Of a stretch of 33,359 nt of DNA, positions 24,992-31,778 are shown in pieces. The DNA lies in the NCBI GenBank assembly GCA_030830185.1, contig JAURNN010000028.1:1-33359 (forward strand), in the 5' to 3' direction. The notes under the pieces were generated by a model. The model was not told where the DNA came from. It was given only the letters and a program-made list of their open reading frames with translations, and ran no database searches. Source of the stretch: Bacillota bacterium. GTDB taxonomy: Bacteria; Bacillota_I; Bacilli_A; Acholeplasmatales; Acholeplasmataceae. Both the position numbers and the translations under genes were made by a program. How positions within the stretch are numbered: position 1 is the stretch's first letter; the number at the start of each line of letters is the position of its first letter.

Positions 24992-25746
24992 TGAGAAAAC
25001 GAGTTATTGCCGGAAACTGGAAAATGTATAAAACAAGAGATGAAGCAATTAGTTTCATCTATGAAGTTGCTAAAGTAATTCCAGATAGAGATCTTGTAGA
25101 AACAGTTATTTGTGCTCCATCTATTATGTTACGAGATCTTGTTAAAAGAGAAGATGAACATTTACGTATTGGTGCTCAAAACATGTCTCAACATGAAGAA
25201 GGCGCATACACTGGGGAAGTCTCTGCAAAAATGTTAACATCGTATGGTGTTGAATATGTTGTGGTTGGTCATTCAGAAAGACGTGACTATTTTCATGAAA
25301 ATGATGCCATCATTAATGCGAAAACAAAACAAGCACTTCAACATGACCTTACACCAATTGTTTGCGTTGGAGAATCATTAGAAACTAGAGAACTAAATCA
25401 AACGAATACTTTTGTTAAAGAGCAAATTTTAAATGCATACGAAGGTCTTTCAACAGAAGATGCTTTAAAAACAATTATCGCATATGAACCGATTTGGGCA
25501 ATTGGAACTGGTAAAACAGCAACAAAAGAACAAGCGAATGAAACAATCAAATTTATTCGTGAAACGATCTCTGAACGTTTTGATGCAATTACTGCTGAAG
25601 ATATTCGTATTTTATATGGTGGTTCAGTAAAACCTAACAACATCGATGAATTACTTGCTATGTCTGATATTGATGGTGCACTCGTTGGAGGAGCATCCCT
25701 TGATTCTCAAAGTTTTCTAAAACTTGTTGAAGCTGCATTAAAATAA
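24991..25746 (+). CDS. tpiA: Triosephosphate isomerase
   Basis: 251 residues. Interconverts dihydroxyacetone phosphate and glyceraldehyde 3-phosphate. AGNWKM at about 7-12 supplies Asn and Lys, VVGHSERR the catalytic His, AYEPIWAIGTGKTAT the catalytic Glu and the flexible loop, and YGGSVKPNN and GALVGGASL the phosphate site. Complete, and last gene of the pgk operon, followed by a bidirectional terminator. Confidence 0.97.
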   Translation: MRKRVIAGNWKMYKTRDEAISFIYEVAKVIPDRDLVETVICAPSIMLRDLVKREDEHLRIGAQNMSQHEEGAYTGEVSAKMLTSYGVEYVVVGHSERRDYFHENDAIINAKTKQALQHDLTPIVCVGESLETRELNQTNTFVKEQILNAYEGLSTEDALKTIIAYEPIWAIGTGKTATKEQANETIKFIRETISERFDAITAEDIRILYGGSVKPNNIDELLAMSDIDGALVGGASLDSQSFLKLVEAALK

Positions 25747-25779
25747 AAAAAGTCTGAATGTTAATTCAGACTTTTTTTA
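25744..25779. terminator. Bidirectional terminator between tpiA and rpsD
   Basis: Perfect stem AGTCTGAAT/ATTCAGACT (25751-25759/25764-25772), loop GTTA, A run on the left and T run on the right. Confidence 0.93.
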
Positions 25780-25781
25780 TT

Positions 25782-26381
25782 TTATCTATTGTAGAATTCA
25801 ACAATGAGTTGTTCATTGATTTCTTGAAGTACTTCTTTACGTTCAGGACGTCTTACGAAGAGTCCTTCTTTTTTTGCTGTATCATAGGACACAAACTCAA
25901 ATGAACGATATGTATTTTCTAGAGCTTCTTCAACAATTTTTAAATTTTTTGAAGATTCTCTAAGTTGAACTTTTTGACCAGGTGTCATGCGGTATGATGG
26001 AATATCTACTTTACTGCCATCAACTAAAATATGACCGTGGTTAACAAGTTGTCTTGCTTGTGCTCGTGTTATAGTTAAACCTAAACGATACACAACGTTA
26101 TCTAATCTTGATTCTAGTAAGACGATGAAGTTATCCCCATGTCTTCCTGGAAGTTTACCTGCTTCGTTAAACGTTTTACGGAATTGCTTTTCAGATAATC
26201 CGTAAGTAAATCTAACTTTTTGTTTTTCTTGTAGTTGCAATCCATAATCAGATAATTTGGTACGGCGTTGACCATGTTGACCTGGTGGATATGGACGTTT
26301 TTTTAATTCTTTTCCTGTTTCAGAAATTGAGTAGTTTAATCTTCTTGAAATTTTCCAAGTTGACCCTGTAAATCTTGACAT
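25782..26381 (-). CDS. rpsD: 30S ribosomal protein S4
   Basis: 199 residues. Primary 16S rRNA binder in small-subunit assembly. PYPPGQHGQRR, KLSDYGLQLQEKQK, LLESRLDNVVYRLG and the S4 domain ARQLVNHGHILVDG are conserved. The N-terminal Cys zinc cluster found in some S4 proteins is absent (SRFTGSTWKISRRL), so this is the zinc-free form. Strong SD AGGAGG on the minus strand. Monocistronic, with a long structured leader. Confidence 0.98.
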   Translation of the reverse strand: MSRFTGSTWKISRRLNYSISETGKELKKRPYPPGQHGQRRTKLSDYGLQLQEKQKVRFTYGLSEKQFRKTFNEAGKLPGRHGDNFIVLLESRLDNVVYRLGLTITRAQARQLVNHGHILVDGSKVDIPSYRMTPGQKVQLRESSKNLKIVEEALENTYRSFEFVSYDTAKKEGLFVRRPERKEVLQEINEQLIVEFYNR

Positions 26382-26530
26382 ATCATTACCTCCTATTTTT
26401 AGGTAAAGTATACTTTCTTTTTCTATAGGATTTTCTAGTTCTTTTCACTTATGAAGCAGACCATAAGCTACTAAGGGCGCCGTGGAAGAAAATCATCACA
26501 TAAAAAAAGTTGTACCTGCTTTTACCGACA
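26382..26530 (-). promoter_or_regulatory. Candidate autoregulatory leader of rpsD
   Basis: On the minus strand, up to about 140 nt separates the gene from the next unit. A GC-rich patch at 26475-26486 (GGGCGCCG on the plus strand) stands out in this A+T-rich DNA. A 6-bp hairpin follows (CTTATG/CATAAG, 26448-26453/26462-26467). A small ACCT..AGGT hairpin (26388-26404) would cover the ribosome site. S4 binding to its own leader is known in several bacteria; no family match was tested. Confidence 0.45.
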
Positions 26531-26539
26531 ATGCTTATT

Positions 26540-27004
26540 CTACTTGAAAAAAGGAATATTGTCAATTGTATTGACTAAATCTTCAACGATTTTTTCTAAA
26601 GTTGTAATTGTCTCGACATCAAATCGATTTTTTATGGGGCTATCGATATCTAATACACCAAGTAAAATCCCATTTGAAATTAGTGGAATCACGAGTTCAC
26701 TATTAGACGCTTCATCACATGCAATGTGATCTGGATGTAGATGAACATCGGGTACATAAACGGTTTGATGAAGGCGTACACATTCCCCGCATACCCCACG
26801 ATGAAAAGGGATTTGTGTGGTTGCTGGTTTTCCCATAAAAGGACCTAAAATAAGCATATCACCTTGATTTAAATAAAAACCAACCCAATTCAAATCAGGT
26901 AGTTCAAGATAAATTAAAGAAGCAAGATTAGAGAACACAGATAATTGTGTAGGATGATCTTGCATTAAAATGTTTGCTGTTTCATATAAGTTTTTATTCA
27001 TCAT
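26540..27004 (-). CDS. msrC: GAF-domain free methionine-(R)-sulfoxide reductase (fRMsr/YebR type)
   Basis: 154 residues, the size of YebR/MsrC. Reduces free Met-R-sulfoxide in the cytoplasm. WVGFYLNQGDMLILGPFMGKP, RGVCGEC, HIACDEASNSELVIPL and GVLDIDSP reproduce the family pattern. Cys96 (IACD) is the likely catalytic Cys and Cys72 (GVCG) a recycling Cys. The third family Cys, normally in the ACVRIP segment, is replaced (ATTQIP), but Cys75 lies close to Cys72. Two adjacent ATGs (27004, 27001) are possible; the second has better spacing to AGGTG. Extended -10 TGTTATAAT lies upstream on the minus strand. Confidence 0.88.
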   Translation of the reverse strand: MMNKNLYETANILMQDHPTQLSVFSNLASLIYLELPDLNWVGFYLNQGDMLILGPFMGKPATTQIPFHRGVCGECVRLHQTVYVPDVHLHPDHIACDEASNSELVIPLISNGILLGVLDIDSPIKNRFDVETITTLEKIVEDLVNTIDNIPFFK

Positions 27005-27015
27005 ATCACCTATAC

Positions 27016-27053
27016 TATTATAACATGTTTATGACAATAGAATATGATACAAT
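27016..27053. promoter_or_regulatory. Divergent extended -10 promoters (fRMsr gene minus, methyltransferase plus)
   Basis: On the minus strand TGTTATAAT (27016-27024). On the plus strand TGATACAAT (27045-27053). Neither has a good -35. Confidence 0.5.
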
Positions 27054-27068
27054 ATGGATGAGGTCGTT

Positions 27069-27776
27069 ATGATAACATCCAAACAAAATGAAATGTATAA
27101 ACATTTACTCAAACTTAAAAAAGCAAAGTATCGTTATACCCATCAAGAAGCTGTTATTTTTGGACATGATTTAGTTGATGAAGCGAGAAAAGCGAACAAA
27201 ATAATCAATTATCTCTCAACCGCACCGCATGGTAGCCATCTTGTGATTTCTAGAGAACTCATGGACACATTAATTGATTATGACATGAAAGAACCTATTG
27301 GAGCTTTAGTTTCTATCAAACAAGATACCGTCTCTTATAAAGGAAATATTCTTTTGTGTGATACGATTCAAGACCCAAGAAATTTAGGTGCACTCATTAG
27401 AAGTGCACATGCATTTGGATTTCATAAAATAATATTAAGTCCAGAATGTGTTGATCCTTATCATGAACTTGCTTTACGCGCAGCAAAAGGTTCAACATTC
27501 CATCTTTCAATTGAAGTTCAATCTCTTACAGAAGCGATTTTATTACTAAAAAAAGAAACATATCATATCATTGCATCTTCACATTTGCCTCAAACTCAAC
27601 CTCAACCAAACGCTTATCCTTGTGCATTGATTTTAGGAAACGAAGGACATGGTATTTCAAAAGACGTGTTTGATTTAGCAGATGCATATTTTAATATTCA
27701 AACTCAAGGTGTTGATTCACTTAACGTATCAGTTGCTGGTTCAATTATGATGCATCAACTTGCGGAGAAAGCATGA
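27069..27776 (+). CDS. SpoU/TrmH-family RNA 2'-O-ribose methyltransferase (RlmB/TsnR-like)
   Basis: 235 residues from ATG 27069, which has GAGG at 27059-27062. A longer frame from ATG 27054 would start within the -10 and ribosome-site region. SAM-dependent methylation of an rRNA or tRNA ribose. The three SpoU motifs are present: QDPRNLGALIRSAHAFG, LILGNEGHGIS and SLNVSVAGSIMMHQ. The N-terminal substrate-binding region is short but recognisable (TSKQNEMYKHLLKLKKAKYR). The exact RNA target cannot be fixed. Overlaps the next gene by 4 nt (ATGA). Confidence 0.92.
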   Translation: MITSKQNEMYKHLLKLKKAKYRYTHQEAVIFGHDLVDEARKANKIINYLSTAPHGSHLVISRELMDTLIDYDMKEPIGALVSIKQDTVSYKGNILLCDTIQDPRNLGALIRSAHAFGFHKIILSPECVDPYHELALRAAKGSTFHLSIEVQSLTEAILLLKKETYHIIASSHLPQTQPQPNAYPCALILGNEGHGISKDVFDLADAYFNIQTQGVDSLNVSVAGSIMMHQLAEKA

Positions 27777-28576
27777 ATATTTATAGTCTTGGAGCATTAC
27801 TCAAAGAAGAAGAAAAAATACAATTAAAAAACAAATATCAAGTCATTCATTGGGGTGTTTCTTCGAATGACATTCAAACACAACTCAAAATTAATTGGAT
27901 TGAACTAGAAATTCACCCAAAAATGATTGAAGATTTTGATATGCAGGTATTAGAACTGCTTTTAAGTCAAAACAGTAAACAAGATATAAAAGTTTTTATG
28001 ATTAGATTTCAATCGATTGATATCCTGAAACATGAACATATGATCAAATACATGGATCAAATCGCTAAAAAACTACATAAATATAAAATTAAACTATGGA
28101 TATATCCTAAAGAATATCAGTCCTATAAATTGTTTGTCCCCTTGTTTCAAAAAATGAAATCACAACATATATCACTTGTCTTTAACCCATCATATGTCTA
28201 TCTTAATCGTGCTTCAGTGATAAGTAGTTATAAGGCATTTAAAAAATACATAGGATGTGTTGTTGCAGAAGATGTGATTTCTAAAGGTTATCCAGAACTT
28301 ATCGGATATGGTAAAGCCTCACTAATAGAGCTTTTTAAATATTTGATTAAAAGTAACTATCAAGGGGATTTAATGTTAGATTTAAAGTTTGATACGTATT
28401 TAGAAAAACTAAAAAAGAATCAACAAGGATTCTTTAAAATATTACATAAAAAAGATATTGATGCGTATCAATTACTTAAAAAAAGACTAAAAATTGATGA
28501 AAAAAAAGATGTCCAATTAATTGACATCTTTGATAATCAATATGAAGTTTTATCCATCGTTTTCAACTTGAGATAA
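27773..28576 (+). CDS. TIM-barrel protein resembling sugar phosphate isomerase/epimerase (AP endonuclease 2 fold), probably divergent
   Basis: 267 residues. The second half has the spacing of the xylose-isomerase-like/AP-endonuclease-2 superfamily: SLVFNPSYVYLN, then a segment YIGCVVAEDV in the place of the usual V.H..D, then LIGYGKASLIELFKYLIKSNYQGDLMLDL matching G.G.vd....l..l...gy.G.l.lE. The metal-binding His is Ala and the terminal Glu is Asp, so metal-dependent catalysis may be lost. It overlaps the methyltransferase gene by 4 nt. Its last 27 bp overlap the 3' end of def on the other strand. Confidence 0.6.
   Translation: MNIYSLGALLKEEEKIQLKNKYQVIHWGVSSNDIQTQLKINWIELEIHPKMIEDFDMQVLELLLSQNSKQDIKVFMIRFQSIDILKHEHMIKYMDQIAKKLHKYKIKLWIYPKEYQSYKLFVPLFQKMKSQHISLVFNPSYVYLNRASVISSYKAFKKYIGCVVAEDVISKGYPELIGYGKASLIELFKYLIKSNYQGDLMLDLKFDTYLEKLKKNQQGFFKILHKKDIDAYQLLKKRLKIDEKKDVQLIDIFDNQYEVLSIVFNLR
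28501..28531 (-). terminator. Terminator of def, embedded in the opposite-strand gene
   Basis: On the minus strand AAAGATGTC (28531-28523) pairs with GACATCTTT (28513-28505), 9-nt loop, followed by a run of T (28507-28501). It lies 19 nt past the def stop and inside codons of the plus-strand gene. Confidence 0.8.
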
Positions 28577-29128
28577 TTCAAAAGCGGGTTTAGCTGAAGG
28601 TAACTCTAAAAATAATTTCTGTGTATATAAGATTCCATTTAAGTGGTCGAGCTCATGTTGAAAAACGATACCGACATAACCGGTTAAATGAAGTTTAATT
28701 GGACATAATGTATCTGTTTCTTCGATATATCGTAAACCTTCTAACGTGATAGATTGGTTTCTAGGAGTTAAACCCTCAGTTAAACGATCAACACTTAAAC
28801 AGCCTTCGCCTCCAGGTAAATAAATTAATTCTTGACTTTTTTCTGTAATGACCGGATTGACCATCATGTAGGAGTAAAGTGTACCTTCAGCATCATGAAC
28901 ATGAACCACAAACATACGCTTTAATACATTCACTTGAGGTGCAGCGATTCCGACCGAAGGTCTAAAATCATCATTTTCAGCCATATTTTCATCAATAGAA
29001 TGTTTAACATAATTGAGTAATTCAATTAATAACGTTTTATCTTCTTCAGATAGTGGAAGTTGAACAGGCTCTGAAACTTTATATAAATTTGGATGTCCTT
29101 CTCTAATGACATCTTTCATCGTAAGCAT
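28550..29128 (-). CDS. def: Peptide deformylase
   Basis: 192 residues. Removes the formyl group from nascent proteins. The three family motifs are intact: SVGIAAPQ (motif 1), EGCLSVDR (motif 2, metal-binding Cys) and QHELDHLNG (motif 3, two metal-binding His and the catalytic Glu). The length and the insertion between motifs fit the Gram-positive type 2 enzyme. ATG at 29128 with GAGGTGA upstream and an extended -10 TGTTATCAT (29162-29154). Its stop lies within the 3' end of the convergent plus-strand gene. Confidence 0.97.
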   Translation of the reverse strand: MLTMKDVIREGHPNLYKVSEPVQLPLSEEDKTLLIELLNYVKHSIDENMAENDDFRPSVGIAAPQVNVLKRMFVVHVHDAEGTLYSYMMVNPVITEKSQELIYLPGGEGCLSVDRLTEGLTPRNQSITLEGLRYIEETDTLCPIKLHLTGYVGIVFQHELDHLNGILYTQKLFLELPSAKPAFELSQVENDG

Positions 29129-29153
29129 ATGCTTTCACCTCGTTTTCATAATC

Positions 29154-29162
29154 ATGATAACA
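29154..29162 (-). promoter_or_regulatory. Probable extended -10 promoter of def
   Basis: TGTTATCAT on the minus strand, about 25 nt before the start codon. No clear -35. Confidence 0.45.
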
Positions 29163-29178
29163 TAAACAAGATAAATCA

Positions 29179-29206
29179 TTGAAATGATAATAAAATTTGT
29201 TATAAT
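29179..29206 (+). promoter_or_regulatory. Promoter of ylbG
   Basis: TTGAAA (29179-29184), a 16-bp spacer and extended -10 TGTTATAAT (29198-29206). An 8-bp direct repeat CATGTTTA (29212-29219, 29226-29233) follows in the leader. Confidence 0.7.
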
Positions 29207-29255
29207 ATGGACATGTTTAAAAAACCATGTTTACTAGAAAAATCTGGAGGTCATT

Positions 29256-29486
29256 GTGACTTACACCAATAGAATGTCTTATGTTGTTTACTACAGAGGG
29301 AATCAAGTACTAAAAAAATTAGAACAATTTCCAGTCGAGATCTCTTATATTTCAAAAAAATTATCTTATGCAATCTTATATATGGATAAAGAACTCGAAC
29401 ATAAAATAAGAAAAACGTTACGTTTTACTAAGGGATTTAAATTTTTTGAACCTTCTAAAACTTTTGATGAATCATTAAATTTTTAG
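29256..29486 (+). CDS. ylbG: YlbG/UPF0298 (DUF2129) family protein
   Basis: 76 residues. YISKKLSYAILYMDKE and the C-terminal KFFEPSKTFDESLNF match YlbG (in Bacillus YVSKRLKYVVLYCD and VKKVEPSYRPFLKL). The function of the family is not established; it is a small conserved cytoplasmic protein of Firmicutes. The start is a GTG at 29256, which has GGAGG (29246-29250) at a good 5-nt distance. The first ATG, at 29274, has no ribosome site. Followed by a terminator that begins in the stop codon. Confidence 0.85.
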   Translation: MTYTNRMSYVVYYRGNQVLKKLEQFPVEISYISKKLSYAILYMDKELEHKIRKTLRFTKGFKFFEPSKTFDESLNF

Positions 29487-29520
29487 TGTTAAGTACTTAT
29501 ACTTGACACTTTTATTTTTT
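29486..29520 (+). terminator. Terminator of ylbG
   Basis: A 10-bp stem (29486-29495 with 29500-29509, one G-U pair), loop CTTA, then an extended T tract. The left arm starts with the last base of the TAG stop. Confidence 0.88.
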
Positions 29521-29530
29521 TTAGTATAAT
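29503..29530 (+). promoter_or_regulatory. Promoter of the rpsP-khpA-rimM-trmD operon
   Basis: A perfect TTGACA (29503-29508), a 16-bp spacer and a perfect TATAAT (29525-29530). The -35 is within the right arm of the ylbG terminator stem. Confidence 0.9.
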
Positions 29531-29567
29531 AATGTTGTTAATGATATATAAAGAAAAGAGGAAATTT

Positions 29568-29807
29568 ATGGTTAAATTACGTTTACAACGTTTTGGTAAT
29601 CACAAACGCCCATACTACCGTGTAGTGGCAAGTGATTCTAAACGTGCAAGAGACGGGAAATTCTTAGAAATACTCGGTACATACGATCCAATTAACGGTA
29701 ACGTCAACATTGATTCAACTAAAGTTGGACATTGGTTAAAAAATGGCGCACAACCAACGGATACTGTAAAGAGCTTATTTAAGAAACATAACGTACTCAA
29801 TCCATAA
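29568..29807 (+). CDS. rpsP: 30S ribosomal protein S16
   Basis: 79 residues from ATG 29568; MVKLRLQRFG is the canonical S16 beginning. A longer frame from 29532 would start two bases after the -10 element and is not used. AAGAGGA supplies the ribosome site. GNHKRPYYRVVASDS and LGTYDP are conserved. First gene of the classic rpsP-khpA-rimM-trmD run. Confidence 0.97.
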   Translation: MVKLRLQRFGNHKRPYYRVVASDSKRARDGKFLEILGTYDPINGNVNIDSTKVGHWLKNGAQPTDTVKSLFKKHNVLNP

Positions 29808-29821
29808 TAGGAGGATGACTT

Positions 29822-30076
29822 ATGGCAACAGATTTTGAAAAACTCATCAAACATATTGTTATGCCACTTGTTGTTCATCCAGAAGATGTGTTAGTGAAAA
29901 TACTTGCAGAAGAAGCATCACAACTCAATATTCAACTTCTTGTCAATGAAAAAGATTTAGGTCGTGTCATTGGTAAAGGTGGAAAAATTGCAAGTGCGAT
30001 ACGTACAATCTTGTATGCAGGTGCATCAAAAGATGGCAAACGTGTTCACTTGGATATTGATTCGTTTTCATTATAA
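29822..30076 (+). CDS. khpA: KH-domain RNA-binding protein KhpA
   Basis: 84 residues. Single type II KH domain with the GxxG loop in GRVIGKGGKIASAIRT (residues about 46-61). The family binds RNA, often with KhpB/Jag, and affects cell elongation or translation. Position between rpsP and rimM is the usual one. AGGAGG precedes the ATG. TAATG junction with rimM. Confidence 0.95.
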   Translation: MATDFEKLIKHIVMPLVVHPEDVLVKILAEEASQLNIQLLVNEKDLGRVIGKGGKIASAIRTILYAGASKDGKRVHLDIDSFSL

Positions 30077-30540
30077 TGTTTCTTATTGGATATATTACAA
30101 CAACGCACGGAATAAAAGGTGAAGTTAAAGTAAAAAACTTAAGTGATTATGATCGTTTTAAAGCGAAACAACATGTTTTTATCAACGATCAATCATGGAT
30201 TATAGAACATGTTAAAAAACAACATGACAGGTTGATTGTGAAGTTTCAAAACATTGATTCTATGAATGATGCACTTTTATTAAAAGATCAAGAAATTTAT
30301 GTGAAAGATAAGCCTGAATTAGATGAAGCCATTCATTATCAAGATCTTCTTGGAAAAAGTGTGTACACTACAGATGATACTTATGTTGGTCAAGTGAAAT
30401 TTATTCGTGAAGTTCCACAAGGACACTTACTAGAAGTTGATGTGAATGGGTCATTAAAGTTAATCCCATTTGTAGATGCTTTTATTAAAGACATCTTTGA
30501 GGATAAAATCATCATCAATCTTATAGAAGGTTTATTATGA
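30076..30540 (+). CDS. rimM: Ribosome maturation factor RimM
   Basis: 154 residues. Helps 16S rRNA 3' domain processing and binds S19. The N-terminal domain begins GYITTTHGIKGEVKVKNLSD; the C-terminal PRC-barrel follows (LLGKSVYTTDDTYVGQVKFI, ending LIPFVDAFIKDI). Somewhat short, but both domains are complete. Overlaps trmD by 4 nt (ATGA). Confidence 0.95.
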   Translation: MFLIGYITTTHGIKGEVKVKNLSDYDRFKAKQHVFINDQSWIIEHVKKQHDRLIVKFQNIDSMNDALLLKDQEIYVKDKPELDEAIHYQDLLGKSVYTTDDTYVGQVKFIREVPQGHLLEVDVNGSLKLIPFVDAFIKDIFEDKIIINLIEGLL

Positions 30541-31202
30541 AAATTGATATATTAACGATATTTCCAGGTTTTTATCAACAATTTTTAGAAACTTCTATCA
30601 TTCACCGCGCAATTAGAGATGGTAAAGTTGAAATCAACACGCATGATTTAAGAGATTACGCTCACAACAAGCATCGTCAAATTGATGATACACCCTATGG
30701 TGGTGGTGTCGGAATGTTGATGCAGTTTCCACCGATATATGATGCGGTTAACCAACTTCGAACACCTGAAACAAAAGTGTATTTAACATCACCTCAAGGA
30801 AAAATGTTTACTCAAAAGCGCGCAAATTTACTTGCAAATGAATCACACATTATATTAATTTGTGGACATTATGAAGGTGTGGATGCTCGAGTTGAAACAT
30901 TAATTGATGGTGAACTATCAATCGGTGATGTGGTTCTTACAAACGGAGATATACCGGCAATGTTAATTACTGATGCGATTGTAAGGCTTATTCCAGATGT
31001 GATTATGGAAGCTTCTGTTAAAGAAGATAGTTTATATGATGGACTATTAAAACATCCTCAATATACAAAACCAGAATCGTATCAAGGATTAGATGTTCCA
31101 AAAGTGTTATTATCAGGACATCACGCCAATATCGAAAAATGGCGAAAAGAACAAAAAATAGAAGTAACGAAAAAAAAACGTCCAGAATTATTAAAAAAGT
31201 AA
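30537..31202 (+). CDS. trmD: tRNA (guanine-37-N1)-methyltransferase TrmD
   Basis: 221 residues. Makes m1G37 next to the anticodon, preventing +1 frameshifts. LTIFPGFY, DLRDYAHNKHRQIDDTPYGG, LICGHYEGVDARVE (knot) and SIGDVVLTNGDIPAM are the SPOUT/TrmD hallmarks. About 20 residues shorter at the C-terminus than E. coli TrmD, as usual for some Gram-positives. rplS follows after 103 nt with its own promoter. Confidence 0.97.
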   Translation: MKIDILTIFPGFYQQFLETSIIHRAIRDGKVEINTHDLRDYAHNKHRQIDDTPYGGGVGMLMQFPPIYDAVNQLRTPETKVYLTSPQGKMFTQKRANLLANESHIILICGHYEGVDARVETLIDGELSIGDVVLTNGDIPAMLITDAIVRLIPDVIMEASVKEDSLYDGLLKHPQYTKPESYQGLDVPKVLLSGHHANIEKWRKEQKIEVTKKKRPELLKK

Positions 31203-31205
31203 TAC

Positions 31206-31234
31206 TTGAAACCGAGACATGCATTTGATATAAT
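31206..31234 (+). promoter_or_regulatory. Promoter of rplS
   Basis: TTGAAA (31206-31211), a 17-bp spacer and extended -10 TGATATAAT (31226-31234). A 9-bp inverted repeat flanks the -10. Confidence 0.8.
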
Positions 31235-31249
31235 ACCATCGCATGTCTC
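31214..31249. repeat. Inverted repeat around the rplS -10 element
   Basis: GAGACATGC (31214-31222) and GCATGTCTC (31241-31249) are perfect complements, 18 nt apart with the -10 between them. Read-through RNA from trmD would fold; RNA started at this promoter would contain only the right arm. No T run follows. Confidence 0.75.
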
Positions 31250-31305
31250 ACATACGTGGTCCGCTGATTCATCAAGAACACGATATTATAAAAGAGAGGT
31301 CTATC
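31241..31305 (+). promoter_or_regulatory. Leader of rplS (candidate L19 leader)
   Basis: About 65 nt from the predicted transcription start to the ATG, with small hairpins (CAC-ATAC-GTG at 31250-31258; TGAT-TC-ATCA at 31265-31274). rplS leaders with conserved structure are known in Firmicutes. A family match was not tested. Confidence 0.4.
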
Positions 31306-31668
31306 ATGGCAACATTAAAAGGACAAGCGTTATTAAGCGCAATTACAAAGAAATATATTAAAGATGTACCAGCCTTCGCAGCTGGAGATACTGTTAAAGT
31401 TGCGGTATCGATTAAAGAAGGTTCGAGAGAACGTATTCAAACTTTTGAAGGCTTAGTCATCAAAAAACAAGGTGGCGGGATTTCAGAAACTTTCACTGTA
31501 AGAAAAATTTCTTATGGAATTGGTGTTGAACGTACGTTCCCAGTACATGCTCCAACCATCGATCATATCGATGTAGTTAGACGTGGTAAAGTACGTCGTG
31601 CAAATCTAGGTTACATTAGAAATCTATCTGCAAAAGCTTCTCGTATTAAAGAAAAAGGACAAAGATAA
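31306..31668 (+). CDS. rplS: 50S ribosomal protein L19
   Basis: 120 residues from ATG 31306 with AGAGAGG upstream; a longer frame from 31243 would begin in the leader hairpin and has no ribosome site. FAAGDTVKVAVSIKEGSRERIQTFEG, VRKISYGIGVERTFPVHAP and VVRRGKVRRANLGYIR are conserved L19 blocks. Usual position after trmD, but with a separate promoter. Strong terminator downstream. Confidence 0.97.
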   Translation: MATLKGQALLSAITKKYIKDVPAFAAGDTVKVAVSIKEGSRERIQTFEGLVIKKQGGGISETFTVRKISYGIGVERTFPVHAPTIDHIDVVRRGKVRRANLGYIRNLSAKASRIKEKGQR

Positions 31669-31695
31669 AGAAACGCAATTGCGTTTCTTTTTTTT
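31667..31695 (+). terminator. Terminator of rplS
   Basis: Stem AAGAAACGCA/TGCGTTTCTT (31668-31677/31680-31689) followed by T8. Confidence 0.92.
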
Positions 31696-31727
31696 ATGAA
31701 AATGAATGAAAATTTTTCATTTTTTAA

Positions 31728-31756
31728 TTGAAAGCCTTTTCATCCTATGTTATAAT
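31728..31756 (+). promoter_or_regulatory. Promoter of ccpA with overlapping cre-like site
   Basis: TTGAAA (31728-31733), a 17-bp spacer and extended -10 TGTTATAAT (31748-31756). TTGAAAGCCTTTTCAT (31728-31743) fits the cre consensus except for one base (C for the G of the central CG). It overlaps the -35, centred near -27, so autorepression is plausible. A second palindrome, AATGAAAATTTTTCATT (31705-31721), lies just upstream. Confidence 0.65.
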
Positions 31757-31778
31757 ATCAGTTGAAAGAGGTGAAATT

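Noticed and set aside
26382..26540. tRNA or small RNA gene in the rpsD upstream region
   Set aside because: No cloverleaf could be formed; the structure fits a leader better.
31243..31305. N-terminal extension of L19
   Set aside because: No ribosome site; region is the leader with hairpins; canonical L19 starts at 31306 with a strong SD.
31705..31721. AATGAAAATTTTTCATT palindrome as another cre site
   Set aside because: Lacks the central CG needed for a cre; may be chance in A+T-rich DNA, so only mentioned with the ccpA promoter.
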